From the NCBI RefSeq assembly GCF_001672775.1, contig NZ_LZKJ01000144.1, positions 23,785 to 87,784 of the forward strand: a stretch of 64,000 bases of DNA. The letters are read 5' to 3'. The DNA comes from Mycobacterium kyorinense. Lineage in GTDB: Bacteria > Actinomycetota > Actinomycetes > Mycobacteriales > Mycobacteriaceae. Shown piece after piece: positions 19,459 to 26,673 of the stretch (the first letter of the stretch is position 1; each line of letters starts with the position of its first letter). The position numbers were made by a program, and so were the translations under genes. Under the pieces are notes generated by a model. It did not search any database and was not told the origin of the DNA. It saw only the letters and a program-made list of their open reading frames with translations.

Positions 19459-20133
19459 TCATCCACCGCCAGCCGCTTGGCCCGCAGCGCTGATTGCGAG
19501 CGTCGTACGCCGCCTGATGAATTGGCGAAAGTAACTTATCCGGTCGGCGTGGACGATGCCGGGCAGCACAAGCGCCCAGGACTTCTCGAGGTCCAGAAGG
19601 AAGCGCTCCGCTTTGTCCAGCTTGCTGGTATAGCGCATCCCCAGATACAGCGACACGAGAAGACGCCCGACGTCGTGCGGATCGCAGTCTTTAATGATGT
19701 CGCCCTCGCCGATGGCACGCTCGGCAACCAGCGCAATGCTTTCGATCCAGCCATCCTGCAGTCTGGTTTGAAATTCTTCGGCCCGGCCGACCGTCTCGAG
19801 CAGATGCAAAGCCGCGCGAGCTCTGTCCTCGGCGAGGTCTTGAACCGCGATCAGGTAGATGAAGTCGACAAGAGTTTCCAGACCAGAAAGCTTGCGCCCG
19901 AGCAAGTCCTGGATGGCGGCGGTAGCCGCCACCGTTTGCGCTTCGATGATGGCCAACGCCAAGGCGTGCTTCGACCGGAAGTGGAAATACATTGCGCCCT
20001 TGGTCAACTCGGCGTCGGCCAGGATGTCGTCGAGTCCGACCTCGTGGTACGGCCGGCGGGCGAATTGGTGCGCGGCGGCGCGCAGAATCTGTTGCCGCGT
20101 GGTATCGGCCCGGCTGTCGGTGGGTTCGTTCAT
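19459..20133 (-). CDS. TetR regulator, ScbR-like, second copy
   Basis: A 224-residue TetR-family protein with HTH region TRQQILRAAAHQFARRPYHE and LTKGAMYFHFRSKHALALAI, again of the gamma-butyrolactone-receptor-like branch. ATG 20133 (MNEPTDSRAD) is preferred to an in-frame TTG 15 bp upstream. It is divergent from the PE-PPE-esx cassette, with a 356-bp control region between, and so is the best local candidate to control that cassette and, by the shared promoter motif, perhaps the polysaccharide operon (inference). Confidence 0.85.
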   Translation of the reverse strand: MNEPTDSRADTTRQQILRAAAHQFARRPYHEVGLDDILADAELTKGAMYFHFRSKHALALAIIEAQTVAATAAIQDLLGRKLSGLETLVDFIYLIAVQDLAEDRARAALHLLETVGRAEEFQTRLQDGWIESIALVAERAIGEGDIIKDCDPHDVGRLLVSLYLGMRYTSKLDKAERFLLDLEKSWALVLPGIVHADRISYFRQFIRRRTTLAISAAGQAAGGG

Positions 20134-20489
20134 CGCCCGGCCCCGCAACGCTGGACTGCGCCGAGTCGCGACCGGACGACGACATCGGCGCTGTACGGGC
20201 CCGGAGTGGTCATTGCGGTCATCGGCATCACGGTGCGACTTCTCCCTCGAACAGAGCCGCCTGCAGGCGTAGCAGCCTCTGCTCGACTGCCGCGTTCGTA
20301 AAGCTTAAGTCATCTGCCACCGAAATGCGGATACCATCAGTAAGTGTTTCGGGTTTACATCATTCAAAAAGTATGTACTATTGCTCTGCAACCCATTGTC
20401 GGTCTGTTCGCATGAAGTCTTGACCGGCGCGCATGAGATCACGCGGGCCGCCGCCTCGCCAGCGAGCGGCCTTCCGTTAGGAGAAGCAG
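20134..20489. other. 356-bp control region between TetR gene and PE gene
   Basis: No gene is supported here. The right half is AT-rich and holds the PE-cassette promoter motif (20362-20381). A ribosome-binding site AGGAG at 20480-20484 precedes the PE start. No classical butyrolactone-receptor operator was recognised by eye. Confidence 0.6.
20362..20381 (+). promoter_or_regulatory. Promoter motif of the PE/PPE/Esx cassette
   Basis: ATTCAAAAAGTATGTACTAT includes the -10 hexamer TACTAT (20376-20381). It matches 15 of 20 positions with the element at 22670-22689 upstream of the polysaccharide operon, including the block GTATGTA and the aligned -10 position. The expected transcript would start near 20388 with a leader of about 100 nt. 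Confidence 0.5.
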
Positions 20490-20789
20490 ATGTCGTTCGT
20501 GACCACACAGCCGGCGGCGTTGGCCTCGGCGGCCGGCAAGCTGCAGGACGTCGGCGCCGCGATCAGCACCCAGAACGCGGCTGCGGCCGCCCCGATCACC
20601 GGGGTGGTCCCGGCGGCCGCCGACGAGGTCTCGGCCCTGACCGCGACGCAATTCGCTGCGCACGCGCAGATGTACCAAGCCATCAGCGCACAGGCCCAGG
20701 CCATTCACGAGATGTTCGTGAACACACTGAGCATTAGCGCAGAGTCGTACGCGGCCACCGACGCCGCGAACGCGGCCTCGGCCGGCTAG
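20490..20789 (+). CDS. PE-family protein
   Basis: A 99-residue PE domain with no C-terminal extension (MSFVTTQPAALASAAGKLQ). The C-terminal YAATD is the YxxxD/E type VII secretion signal. PE proteins form a helical hairpin that dimerises with the cognate PPE protein encoded next, and are exported through ESX systems, most often ESX-5 for this subtype. An AGGAG 5 bp upstream supports ATG 20490. It heads a four-gene PE-PPE-esxM-esxN cassette of the ESX-5a kind. Confidence 0.93.
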   Translation: MSFVTTQPAALASAAGKLQDVGAAISTQNAAAAAPITGVVPAAADEVSALTATQFAAHAQMYQAISAQAQAIHEMFVNTLSISAESYAATDAANAASAG

Positions 20790-20799
20790 GGAGCCGGTA

Positions 20800-21987
20800 G
20801 TGCTCGGACTGGACTTCGGTGGCCTGCCACCAGAGATCAACTCCGCCAGGATCTATGCGGGTCCGGGCCCGGAGTCGATGCTGTTCGCCGCGACGGCCTG
20901 GGATGGGCTGGCGGCCGAATTGCAGAATGCGGCGTCGTCGTACTACACCGTGATCTCGCGACTGACCAGCGGACCGTGGCTGGGGCCCGCGTCGGCGTCG
21001 ATCGCCGGCGCCTCCACGCCGTACGCGGCGTGGATAACCACGATCGCCGCGCAGGCCGAGCACGCGGCAAGCCAGGCGCGGGCGGCGGCCGACGCCTACG
21101 ATTCGGTGTTTGCCATGACGGTGCCGCCCGGAGTGGTTGCCGCCAACCGAGCTCAGTTGATCTCGCTGATGGCGACGAACTTCTTCGGTCAAAACTCGGG
21201 GGCCATCGCAGCTGTGGAGGCCCAATACGGGGAGATGTGGGCCCAGGACGCCGCAGCGATGTACGGCTACGCCGCAAATTCCGCCGCCGCTTCGAAGCTG
21301 ACCCCGTTCACGTCACCACCGCAGACCACCAATCCGGTGGGTGTTGCCCAGCAGGGCACTGCGGTCGCCCAGGCCACCGGTACCGCCACGACCCAGCAGT
21401 CCTCGCTGTCGTCGCTGGTGTCCTCGATTCCCAATGCACTCCAGCAACTTTCATCGCCTGCCTCCCCAACCGCGACGTCCGCCGAGGTCACCACCCCGTG
21501 GGGCACACTGCTGGGTGGCGGGTCGACGGGGCTCTCCGGAATCACCGAGCAGTGGCCCAGCTTGCTGCCGGGCTATTTGATGGTGTCGGCGACGCCGCTC
21601 TACGCGCTCTCCAGCGTGCTCGGCATGGCGCAAACGTTGCAGGGTCTGACGACCGCCGGCGCATGGGAGGCCGCCGAAGGCGCGGTCGGGGCGCTCGAGT
21701 CCGCGGTTCCGGGAGTTTTCGCCGGCGTTGGCCAGGCCGCTGCGCTGGGCCCGTTGTCGGTGCCGCAGACCTGGGCAGCGGCGGTCCAGACCGGCACGCT
21801 GACATCTGTGGGCACCCCGGTGTCCGGCATCGGCGCGGGCGCCCCAGCCGCGGCACCGCCGAGCCTATTAGGCGGCTTGCCGCGCGGAATGCCCGTCGGG
21901 GCGACCGCGACCCCCGGTCCCAAATATGGGCTCGTGCACACCGTCATGGCCCGACCGCCTTCCGCCGGCTACGGCGGTGTCATATGA
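20800..21987 (+). CDS. PPE-family protein, SVP subfamily
   Basis: A 395-residue PPE protein starting at GTG 20800, 10 bp after the PE gene. The N-terminal 180-residue domain has the defining PPE near the start (GGLPPEINSARIYAG) and the helical WxG-type turn (SGPWLGPASASI). The C-terminal region contains GPLSVPQTWAAA, the GxxSVPxxW signature of the PPE-SVP subfamily linked with ESX-5. It is expected to be secreted or surface-exposed as a heterodimer with the upstream PE protein. Confidence 0.93.
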   Translation: MLGLDFGGLPPEINSARIYAGPGPESMLFAATAWDGLAAELQNAASSYYTVISRLTSGPWLGPASASIAGASTPYAAWITTIAAQAEHAASQARAAADAYDSVFAMTVPPGVVAANRAQLISLMATNFFGQNSGAIAAVEAQYGEMWAQDAAAMYGYAANSAAASKLTPFTSPPQTTNPVGVAQQGTAVAQATGTATTQQSSLSSLVSSIPNALQQLSSPASPTATSAEVTTPWGTLLGGGSTGLSGITEQWPSLLPGYLMVSATPLYALSSVLGMAQTLQGLTTAGAWEAAEGAVGALESAVPGVFAGVGQAAALGPLSVPQTWAAAVQTGTLTSVGTPVSGIGAGAPAAAPPSLLGGLPRGMPVGATATPGPKYGLVHTVMARPPSAGYGGVI

Positions 21988-22038
21988 AAACCCCGTCGGC
22001 CCAAGCTGTTCCGATGGCCACACCGTAAGGAGAGTTCC

Positions 22039-22335
22039 ATGACCACTCGGTTTATGACCGACCCGCACGCCATGCGCGACATGGCCGGCCGCTTTGACGT
22101 GCACGCCCAAACCGTCGAAGACGAAGCCCGCAAGATGTGGGCGTCGAGCCAAAACATCGCCGGAGCCGGCTGGAGCGGAACCGCCCAGGCCACCTCCTAC
22201 GACACCATGGGCCAGATGAACACCGCGTTTCGCAACATCGTCAACATGCTCCACGGCGTACGCGACGGGCTAATCCGCGACGCCAACAACTACGAGCAAC
22301 AAGAACAAGCATCCCAGCAGATCCTGAGCAGCTAG
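22039..22335 (+). CDS. esxM: EsxM-like WXG100 protein
   Basis: A 98-residue WXG100 protein. [18 protein letters not shown] in the hairpin turn and [14 protein letters not shown] at the end match the EsxM/EsxI/EsxK (QILSS) subfamily almost residue by residue. It pairs with the EsxN-like partner encoded 11 bp downstream for export by ESX-5. AAGGAGAG upstream supports ATG 22039. These QILSS/Mtb9.9 pairs spread through mycobacterial genomes by duplication of the ESX-5 locus. Confidence 0.94.
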   Translation: MTTRFMTDPHAMRDMAGRFDVHAQTVEDEARKMWASSQNIAGAGWSGTAQATSYDTMGQMNTAFRNIVNMLHGVRDGLIRDANNYEQQEQASQQILSS

Positions 22336-22346
22336 GAGAACCCGCC

Positions 22347-22631
22347 ATGACCATCAACTACCAATTCGGCGATGTCGATGCCCACGGCGCGCTGATCCGC
22401 GCCCAGGCCGCCTCCCTGGAAGCCGAACACCAAGCCATCATCCGCGATGTGCTTGCCGCCGGCGACTTTTGGGGCGGCGCAGGCTCGGTGGCCTGCCAGG
22501 AATTCATCACCCAGCTGGGCCGCAACTTCCAAGTCATCTACGAACAAGCCAACGCCCACGGCCAAAAAGTCCAAACCGCCGGCAACAACATGGCCAGCAC
22601 CGACTCCGCCGTCGGCTCCAGCTGGGCCTGA
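22347..22631 (+). CDS. esxN: EsxN-like WXG100 protein
   Basis: A 94-residue WXG100 protein of the Mtb9.9 family (MTINYQFGDVDAHGALIRAQ, GDFWGGAGS with the WxG turn, ending SAVGSSWA). It is the expected heterodimer partner of the preceding EsxM-like protein. AGGAG lies just upstream of ATG 22347, and the gene follows its partner by 11 bp. The cassette PE-PPE-esxM-esxN ends here, about 40 bp before the promoter of the polysaccharide operon. Confidence 0.94.
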   Translation: MTINYQFGDVDAHGALIRAQAASLEAEHQAIIRDVLAAGDFWGGAGSVACQEFITQLGRNFQVIYEQANAHGQKVQTAGNNMASTDSAVGSSWA

Positions 22632-22669
22632 ACAGAACAAACCATACGTCGCTAATTGCTTTCCAAATC

Positions 22670-22689
22670 ATTCCTAAAGTATGTAGTGT
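22670..22689 (+). promoter_or_regulatory. Promoter motif of the polysaccharide operon
   Basis: ATTCCTAAAGTATGTAGTGT carries the -10 hexamer TAGTGT (22684-22689). It resembles the element at 20362-20381 in front of the PE gene. The ATG of the leader peptide begins 7 nt after the hexamer, so the transcript probably starts on that codon. Confidence 0.55.
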
Positions 22690-22696
22690 GGGAGTC

Positions 22697-22759
22697 ATGC
22701 CAAAGATCAACTCGCGCAGCAGTTTCCGCGCCCGCAACCACCTCATCGCCGCCTCATGA
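22697..22759 (+). CDS. Leaderless 20-residue leader peptide of the polysaccharide operon
   Basis: An ATG 7 nt after the TAGTGT -10 box opens a 20-codon frame (MPKINSRSSFRARNHL and four more residues). Its TGA overlaps the ATG of the nucleotidyltransferase gene as ATGA (22756-22759). The geometry fits a leaderless upstream ORF that couples translation of the first operon gene. The peptide is basic, with several Arg and Lys residues and no run of a single amino acid that would suggest attenuation. It is too short for family assignment. A chance frame is possible, but the match of -10, start spacing and stop/start overlap argues otherwise. Confidence 0.55.
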   Translation: MPKINSRSSFRARNHLIAAS

Positions 22760-23553
22760 AGGTCGTGCTGTTCTGCGGCGGCTACGGCATGCGGATGCGT
22801 ACCGCGGAGGACGATGTCATACCCAAGCCGCTGCAACTGGTCGGACCGCGGCCGCTGCTATGGCACGTGATGCGGTACTACGCACACTTCGGACACCGGG
22901 AGTTCGTGCTGTGTCTCGGCTACGGCGGCGAAAAGATCAAGGACTTCTTCCTCCGTTACCGCGAGACCGAGTCCAATGACTTCGTCATTCGGGCCGGCCG
23001 GGTCGAGTTGCTCGATTCCGACATCTCCGATTGGACGATCACCTTCGTTGACACCGGCCTCGAGTCGCCGATCGGCGAGCGGTTGCGCCGGGTGCGCCAA
23101 TTCCTCGGCGACGACGAATATTTCCTGGCGAACTATGCCGACGTCCTGACCGACGCTCCACTCGACGACATCATCAACCGTGTCACCCGCAGTGATGCCA
23201 TGGCTTCGATGCTGATCGTCCCGCCGCAATCGTCGTTCCACTGTGTGGACATCGCTTCCGATGGCGACATCAAAGAGATCGCCCCGGTCACGAAGTTTCC
23301 CATTTGGGTCAACGGCGGTTATTTCGTGCTTCGCCGGGAGGTGATCGATCTGATCCCGGAGAACGGCGACTTGGTCGGCGATGCATGCATGACATTGGCC
23401 GGCACCGGCCGGTTGATCGGTTACCGCCACGACGGCTTTTGGAAACCAGCCGACACGTTCAAAGAACGCGCCGAACTCGACGCCGACTACAACAGGGGAG
23501 TCCGGCCCTGGATGGTGTGGGATCCGCCGCAGCGGCGGGACCGCACGGCATGA
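22756..23553 (+). CDS. RfbF-like sugar-1-phosphate nucleotidyltransferase
   Basis: A 265-residue protein like glucose-1-phosphate cytidylyltransferase (RfbF), which makes CDP-glucose, the entry point to CDP-deoxysugars. Shared features are PKPLQLVGPRPLLWHVMRYY, FVDTGLESPIGERLRRV, YADV, VNGGYFVLRREVIDLI and the C-terminal GFWKPADTFKER. The N-terminal nucleotide-binding loop reads CGGYGMRMR instead of the usual AGGxGTR, so nucleotide preference may differ. It opens the polysaccharide operon and is coupled by ATGA overlaps to the leader peptide upstream and the deacetylase downstream. No CDP-glucose 4,6-dehydratase (RfbG) stands next to it. Confidence 0.82.
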   Translation: MKVVLFCGGYGMRMRTAEDDVIPKPLQLVGPRPLLWHVMRYYAHFGHREFVLCLGYGGEKIKDFFLRYRETESNDFVIRAGRVELLDSDISDWTITFVDTGLESPIGERLRRVRQFLGDDEYFLANYADVLTDAPLDDIINRVTRSDAMASMLIVPPQSSFHCVDIASDGDIKEIAPVTKFPIWVNGGYFVLRREVIDLIPENGDLVGDACMTLAGTGRLIGYRHDGFWKPADTFKERAELDADYNRGVRPWMVWDPPQRRDRTA

Positions 23554-24212
23554 TCTCACTGAGGCCGTCGAACCTCACGTCGGTTGCCGCCATCGGGGCG
23601 CACTGTGATGACATCGTCATCGGCGCAGGCGCCACGTTGCTTGAGATCGCGCGTCGCAATCCCGATGTCGTCGTGCATGCCCTGGTACTCACCGGCGGGG
23701 GCAGTGAGCGCGAGATCGAGGAAAAGAACGCCTTCGCGGCGCTATGTCCCTCGCTCGACGTGCGATTGACGGTGACCGACCTGCCGGACGGCCGGCTCCC
23801 CCAACACTGGGCGACGGTGAAGCAACATCTGGCCGATTTCCGTCGCGGCTGCCAGCCGGATCTGGTGCTGGGCCCCCAGCGCGCCGATCATCACCAGGAT
23901 CACCGGCTGCTTGCCGAGTTGATACCGACCGAGTTTCGCGACCACCTCACCCTCGGTTACGAGATTCTCAAATGGGAGTCCGACTTGCCCAATCCTTCGG
24001 TGTACGTGCCGGTTTCCGCTCAAACCGCACACCGGAAAGCCGCGGTGCTGACGGAGTGCTATCCCTCGCAATCGGGCCGTGACTGGTTCGACGACGAGGC
24101 CTTCATGGGCCTGTTGCGCGTTCGCGGCGTGCAATGCCGCGCGCGGTTCGCCGAAGCCTTCACCGTCACGAAGTCCGTGCTCCAACCCGGCGACATGCAG
24201 TCACCCAACTAA
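23550..24212 (+). CDS. PIG-L/LmbE-family deacetylase
   Basis: A 220-residue Zn-dependent deacetylase-like protein. The metal motif is AIGAHCDDIVIGAGATL (AHCDD where AHPDD is standard) and a second cluster is HHQDH. PIG-L relatives remove N-acetyl groups from GlcNAc conjugates, including MshB in mycothiol synthesis. In this operon a deacetylase acting on an acetamido sugar intermediate is a sensible reading (inference). ATG 23550 overlaps the previous stop (ATGA). Confidence 0.82.
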   Translation: MISLRPSNLTSVAAIGAHCDDIVIGAGATLLEIARRNPDVVVHALVLTGGGSEREIEEKNAFAALCPSLDVRLTVTDLPDGRLPQHWATVKQHLADFRRGCQPDLVLGPQRADHHQDHRLLAELIPTEFRDHLTLGYEILKWESDLPNPSVYVPVSAQTAHRKAAVLTECYPSQSGRDWFDDEAFMGLLRVRGVQCRARFAEAFTVTKSVLQPGDMQSPN

Positions 24213-24254
24213 CCGGCCAGCCGCCGCGTCACCACGACAAAGAAGGGACTGACA

Positions 24255-25298
24255 TTGCGAGTGCTGGTCACCGGGACCGAAGGCTATCTGGGCTGCCTTG
24301 TGGCCCCAGCGCTTTTCGACGACGGCCACGATGTGGTCGGACTGGACACCGGATACTACAAGGCCGGCTGGCTCTGCCCGGCTCACCTCACCGACAGCCC
24401 GAACAGCGCTGTGCCGCTGACCGTCGTGCGCGACATCCGCGACGTCACCGTCGACGATCTGCGCGGGTTCGATGCTGTCGTGCACCTGGCCGAGCTGAGC
24501 AACGATCCGATCGGCGACCTCATCGGCGATGTGACGTTCGATGTGAATCATCGCGGCAGCGTGCATTTGGCACACTGCGCCAAACAGGCCGGCGTCAACC
24601 GGTTTATCTATATGTCGTCGTGCAGCGTCTACGGGATCGCCGAGGGCACCGTCGATGAGACCAGTCCGATCAACCCGATGACGCCATACGCCAAATGCAA
24701 GGCGCTGGTCGAACGAGACCTGGCCGCGATGGCCGACGACGATTTCTCACCGGCCTTCCTGCGCAACGCCACCGCGTTCGGCGCCTCCCCGCGGATGCGA
24801 TTCGACATCGTGCTGAACAACTTGGCAGGACTCGCCTGGACCGAACACCGCATCGCGATGACCAGTGACGGCACGCCATGGCGGCCGCTGGTCCATGCTC
24901 TCGATATCGCACAGGCGATCGGTTGCGCACTACGGGCCGATCGCCAAACCGTACACAACCTGGTGGTCAATGTCGGCACCGACGACAACAACCTGACCGT
25001 GCGTGAGATCGCCGAAGCGGTCAGCGCCGAGTTTCCCGGCTGCGACCTCACTTTCGGTTCGCCTAGCGGAGACAACCGCAGCTACCGCGTGGCCTTCGGC
25101 AAGATCCACCAGCTATTCGGTGACTTTCGTGCGCGCTGGGATGTGGCAGCCGGCGCCGCCCAACTACATCGGGTGTTCGACACGATCGCGATGGAGCCGG
25201 AGACATTCCATGGCCGCGGCCATACCCGCCTCAAACAAATCGAATACCTGCTCAAGACCGGGCAGGTTGATCAGCGCTTGTTCTGGACGGAGGTCTGA
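24255..25298 (+). CDS. NAD-dependent sugar epimerase/dehydratase
   Basis: A 347-residue extended SDR acting on nucleotide sugars. The Rossmann motif is VLVTGTEGYLG; the active site has SSCSVYG followed by TPYAKCK (Tyr-x3-Lys). A C-terminal sugar-binding region reads NLVVNVGTDDNNLTVREIAE. It could act as a 4-epimerase, 4-reductase or 4,6-dehydratase and supply the dehydratase step that is otherwise missing. The start is TTG 24255, 7 nt after AGAAGGG; a GTG at 24261 is possible. It is separated from the deacetylase gene by 42 bp and abuts the next gene. Confidence 0.85.
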   Translation: MRVLVTGTEGYLGCLVAPALFDDGHDVVGLDTGYYKAGWLCPAHLTDSPNSAVPLTVVRDIRDVTVDDLRGFDAVVHLAELSNDPIGDLIGDVTFDVNHRGSVHLAHCAKQAGVNRFIYMSSCSVYGIAEGTVDETSPINPMTPYAKCKALVERDLAAMADDDFSPAFLRNATAFGASPRMRFDIVLNNLAGLAWTEHRIAMTSDGTPWRPLVHALDIAQAIGCALRADRQTVHNLVVNVGTDDNNLTVREIAEAVSAEFPGCDLTFGSPSGDNRSYRVAFGKIHQLFGDFRARWDVAAGAAQLHRVFDTIAMEPETFHGRGHTRLKQIEYLLKTGQVDQRLFWTEV

Positions 25299-25844
25299 GT
25301 GAAGTACACACCCACTGATGTCGTAGGGGTGACCATCATCGACATCGAACCGCACCGTGACCATCGCGGGTTCTTCTCACGGTCGTTCTGTGTCGACGAG
25401 TTCGCCAAATACGGCTTGGATGTGACTGTCGCGCAGACAAGCATCTCCTACAACTACGCGCGCGGAACCCTTCGGGGTCTGCACCGCCAGGCGCCACCGT
25501 ATGCGGAGGCCAAGCTGGTGCGCTGTACCCGGGGCGCCATCGTCGACGTTGCCGTCGACGTACGGCCTCAATCACCCACCTACGGCAAGCACGTGATGGT
25601 GCACCTCACCGCCGACAACCACCGAGCGTTGTTCCTGCCGCCCTACGTCGCACACGGGCTGCAAACACTCTCCGACGACACCGAGGTCCTCTATCAAGCC
25701 AGCGGCGCCCACGCGCCCGCCGGTGAGCAGGGATTCCGTTGGGACGACCCGGAATTTGCCGTTGCGTGGCCGCTACCGGTCACAGTCATCTCCGAAAAGG
25801 ACGCCAGTTGGCCGTTTGTCAGCCCGGCGAGCACGGCATCGTGA
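25299..25844 (+). CDS. RmlC-like nucleotide-sugar 3,5-epimerase
   Basis: A 181-residue cupin related to dTDP-4-dehydrorhamnose 3,5-epimerase. Features are DHRGFFSRSFCVDEFAKYG, the catalytic-type His62 in TLRGLHRQ, PPYVAHGLQTL and Tyr132 in VLYQASG. It probably epimerises or isomerises a 4-keto-6-deoxy nucleotide sugar made by the neighbouring enzymes. The GTG at 25299 directly follows the epimerase stop (TGAGTG). The housekeeping rmlC for the rhamnose linker is elsewhere, so this is a dedicated paralogue. Confidence 0.85.
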   Translation: MKYTPTDVVGVTIIDIEPHRDHRGFFSRSFCVDEFAKYGLDVTVAQTSISYNYARGTLRGLHRQAPPYAEAKLVRCTRGAIVDVAVDVRPQSPTYGKHVMVHLTADNHRALFLPPYVAHGLQTLSDDTEVLYQASGAHAPAGEQGFRWDDPEFAVAWPLPVTVISEKDASWPFVSPASTAS

Positions 25845-25863
25845 TCAGGCGCAGAGGGCGGCC

Positions 25864-26673
25864 ATGACGGCCGGCACGTCGACGGCCACGGTACGGATGG
25901 TGGTCAGCGGCAGCATCGTCGAGCGCCGCGAGGCCCGCGAGGTGCTGTCGATCATCGAGTCGCGGCTGCAATCGAGCTCCGCTGCCGGCTTGGCCATCGG
26001 CTCGGTAAACCTCGATCACCTGCATCATTTTCGAAAACTCGCTGCGGCGCCCCGCGGGCGATTGGAATGGCTTCTACTGGCCGACGGAATGCCGATCGCG
26101 TGGCGCGGCCGGCTGCTCACCACGGGTGGGTGGCCCCGCATCACCGGCGCTGACTTGCTGCCTGAAGTATTAGCGCTTGCCGAATCGACGGGTCGACGAG
26201 TGGGCTTCTTCGGCGGCAGTCCGGAAACCCATCGCCGTCTGGCCGGCTACCTGGCGGACCACTTTTCGGCGCTGGCCATCTCAGGGACGTGGGCGCCGGA
26301 GGCGGCAGAGATAGCGTCGTGCTCTGACCGGCTCACCGCGGCCATCCGTGCTGCCCGCACCGACATCCTCATTGTCAGCCTCGGCAAGCCACGTCAGGAG
26401 CAATGGGTCGACCAGTACGGACTCGACTCCGGGGCAAAGGTTTTCCTGGTGTGCGGCGGCGCGATCGACTTTTTGGCCGGCCAGACCCGGCGCGCGCCCG
26501 ACTGGATGCAAAATGCCGGCCTGGAATGGTTCTTCCGGTTAACCCACGAGCCGCGGCGGTTGGCCCGCCGCTACCTAGTGCACGGCCCGATCTCGTTACT
26601 ACGGGCGGGACGCGCCCAACTCATCCGCTACCCCGGGGCTTACTACGCCGAGACCGCGGGCGGATCGCCATGA
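25864..26673 (+). CDS. WecG/TagA/CpsF-family glycosyltransferase
   Basis: A 269-residue GT26-type transferase. Conserved segments are LLLADGMPIAW, RITGADLLP, VGFFGGSPE, IVSLGKPRQEQW and the C-terminal APDWMQNAGLEWFFRL. Enzymes of this family add the second sugar to an undecaprenyl-linked intermediate in enterobacterial common antigen, teichoic acid and capsule assembly. ATG 25864 follows AGAGGGCGG. Its stop overlaps the start of the priming transferase (ATGA), so the enzymes for the first two sugars are coupled. Confidence 0.9.
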   Translation: MTAGTSTATVRMVVSGSIVERREAREVLSIIESRLQSSSAAGLAIGSVNLDHLHHFRKLAAAPRGRLEWLLLADGMPIAWRGRLLTTGGWPRITGADLLPEVLALAESTGRRVGFFGGSPETHRRLAGYLADHFSALAISGTWAPEAAEIASCSDRLTAAIRAARTDILIVSLGKPRQEQWVDQYGLDSGAKVFLVCGGAIDFLAGQTRRAPDWMQNAGLEWFFRLTHEPRRLARRYLVHGPISLLRAGRAQLIRYPGAYYAETAGGSP

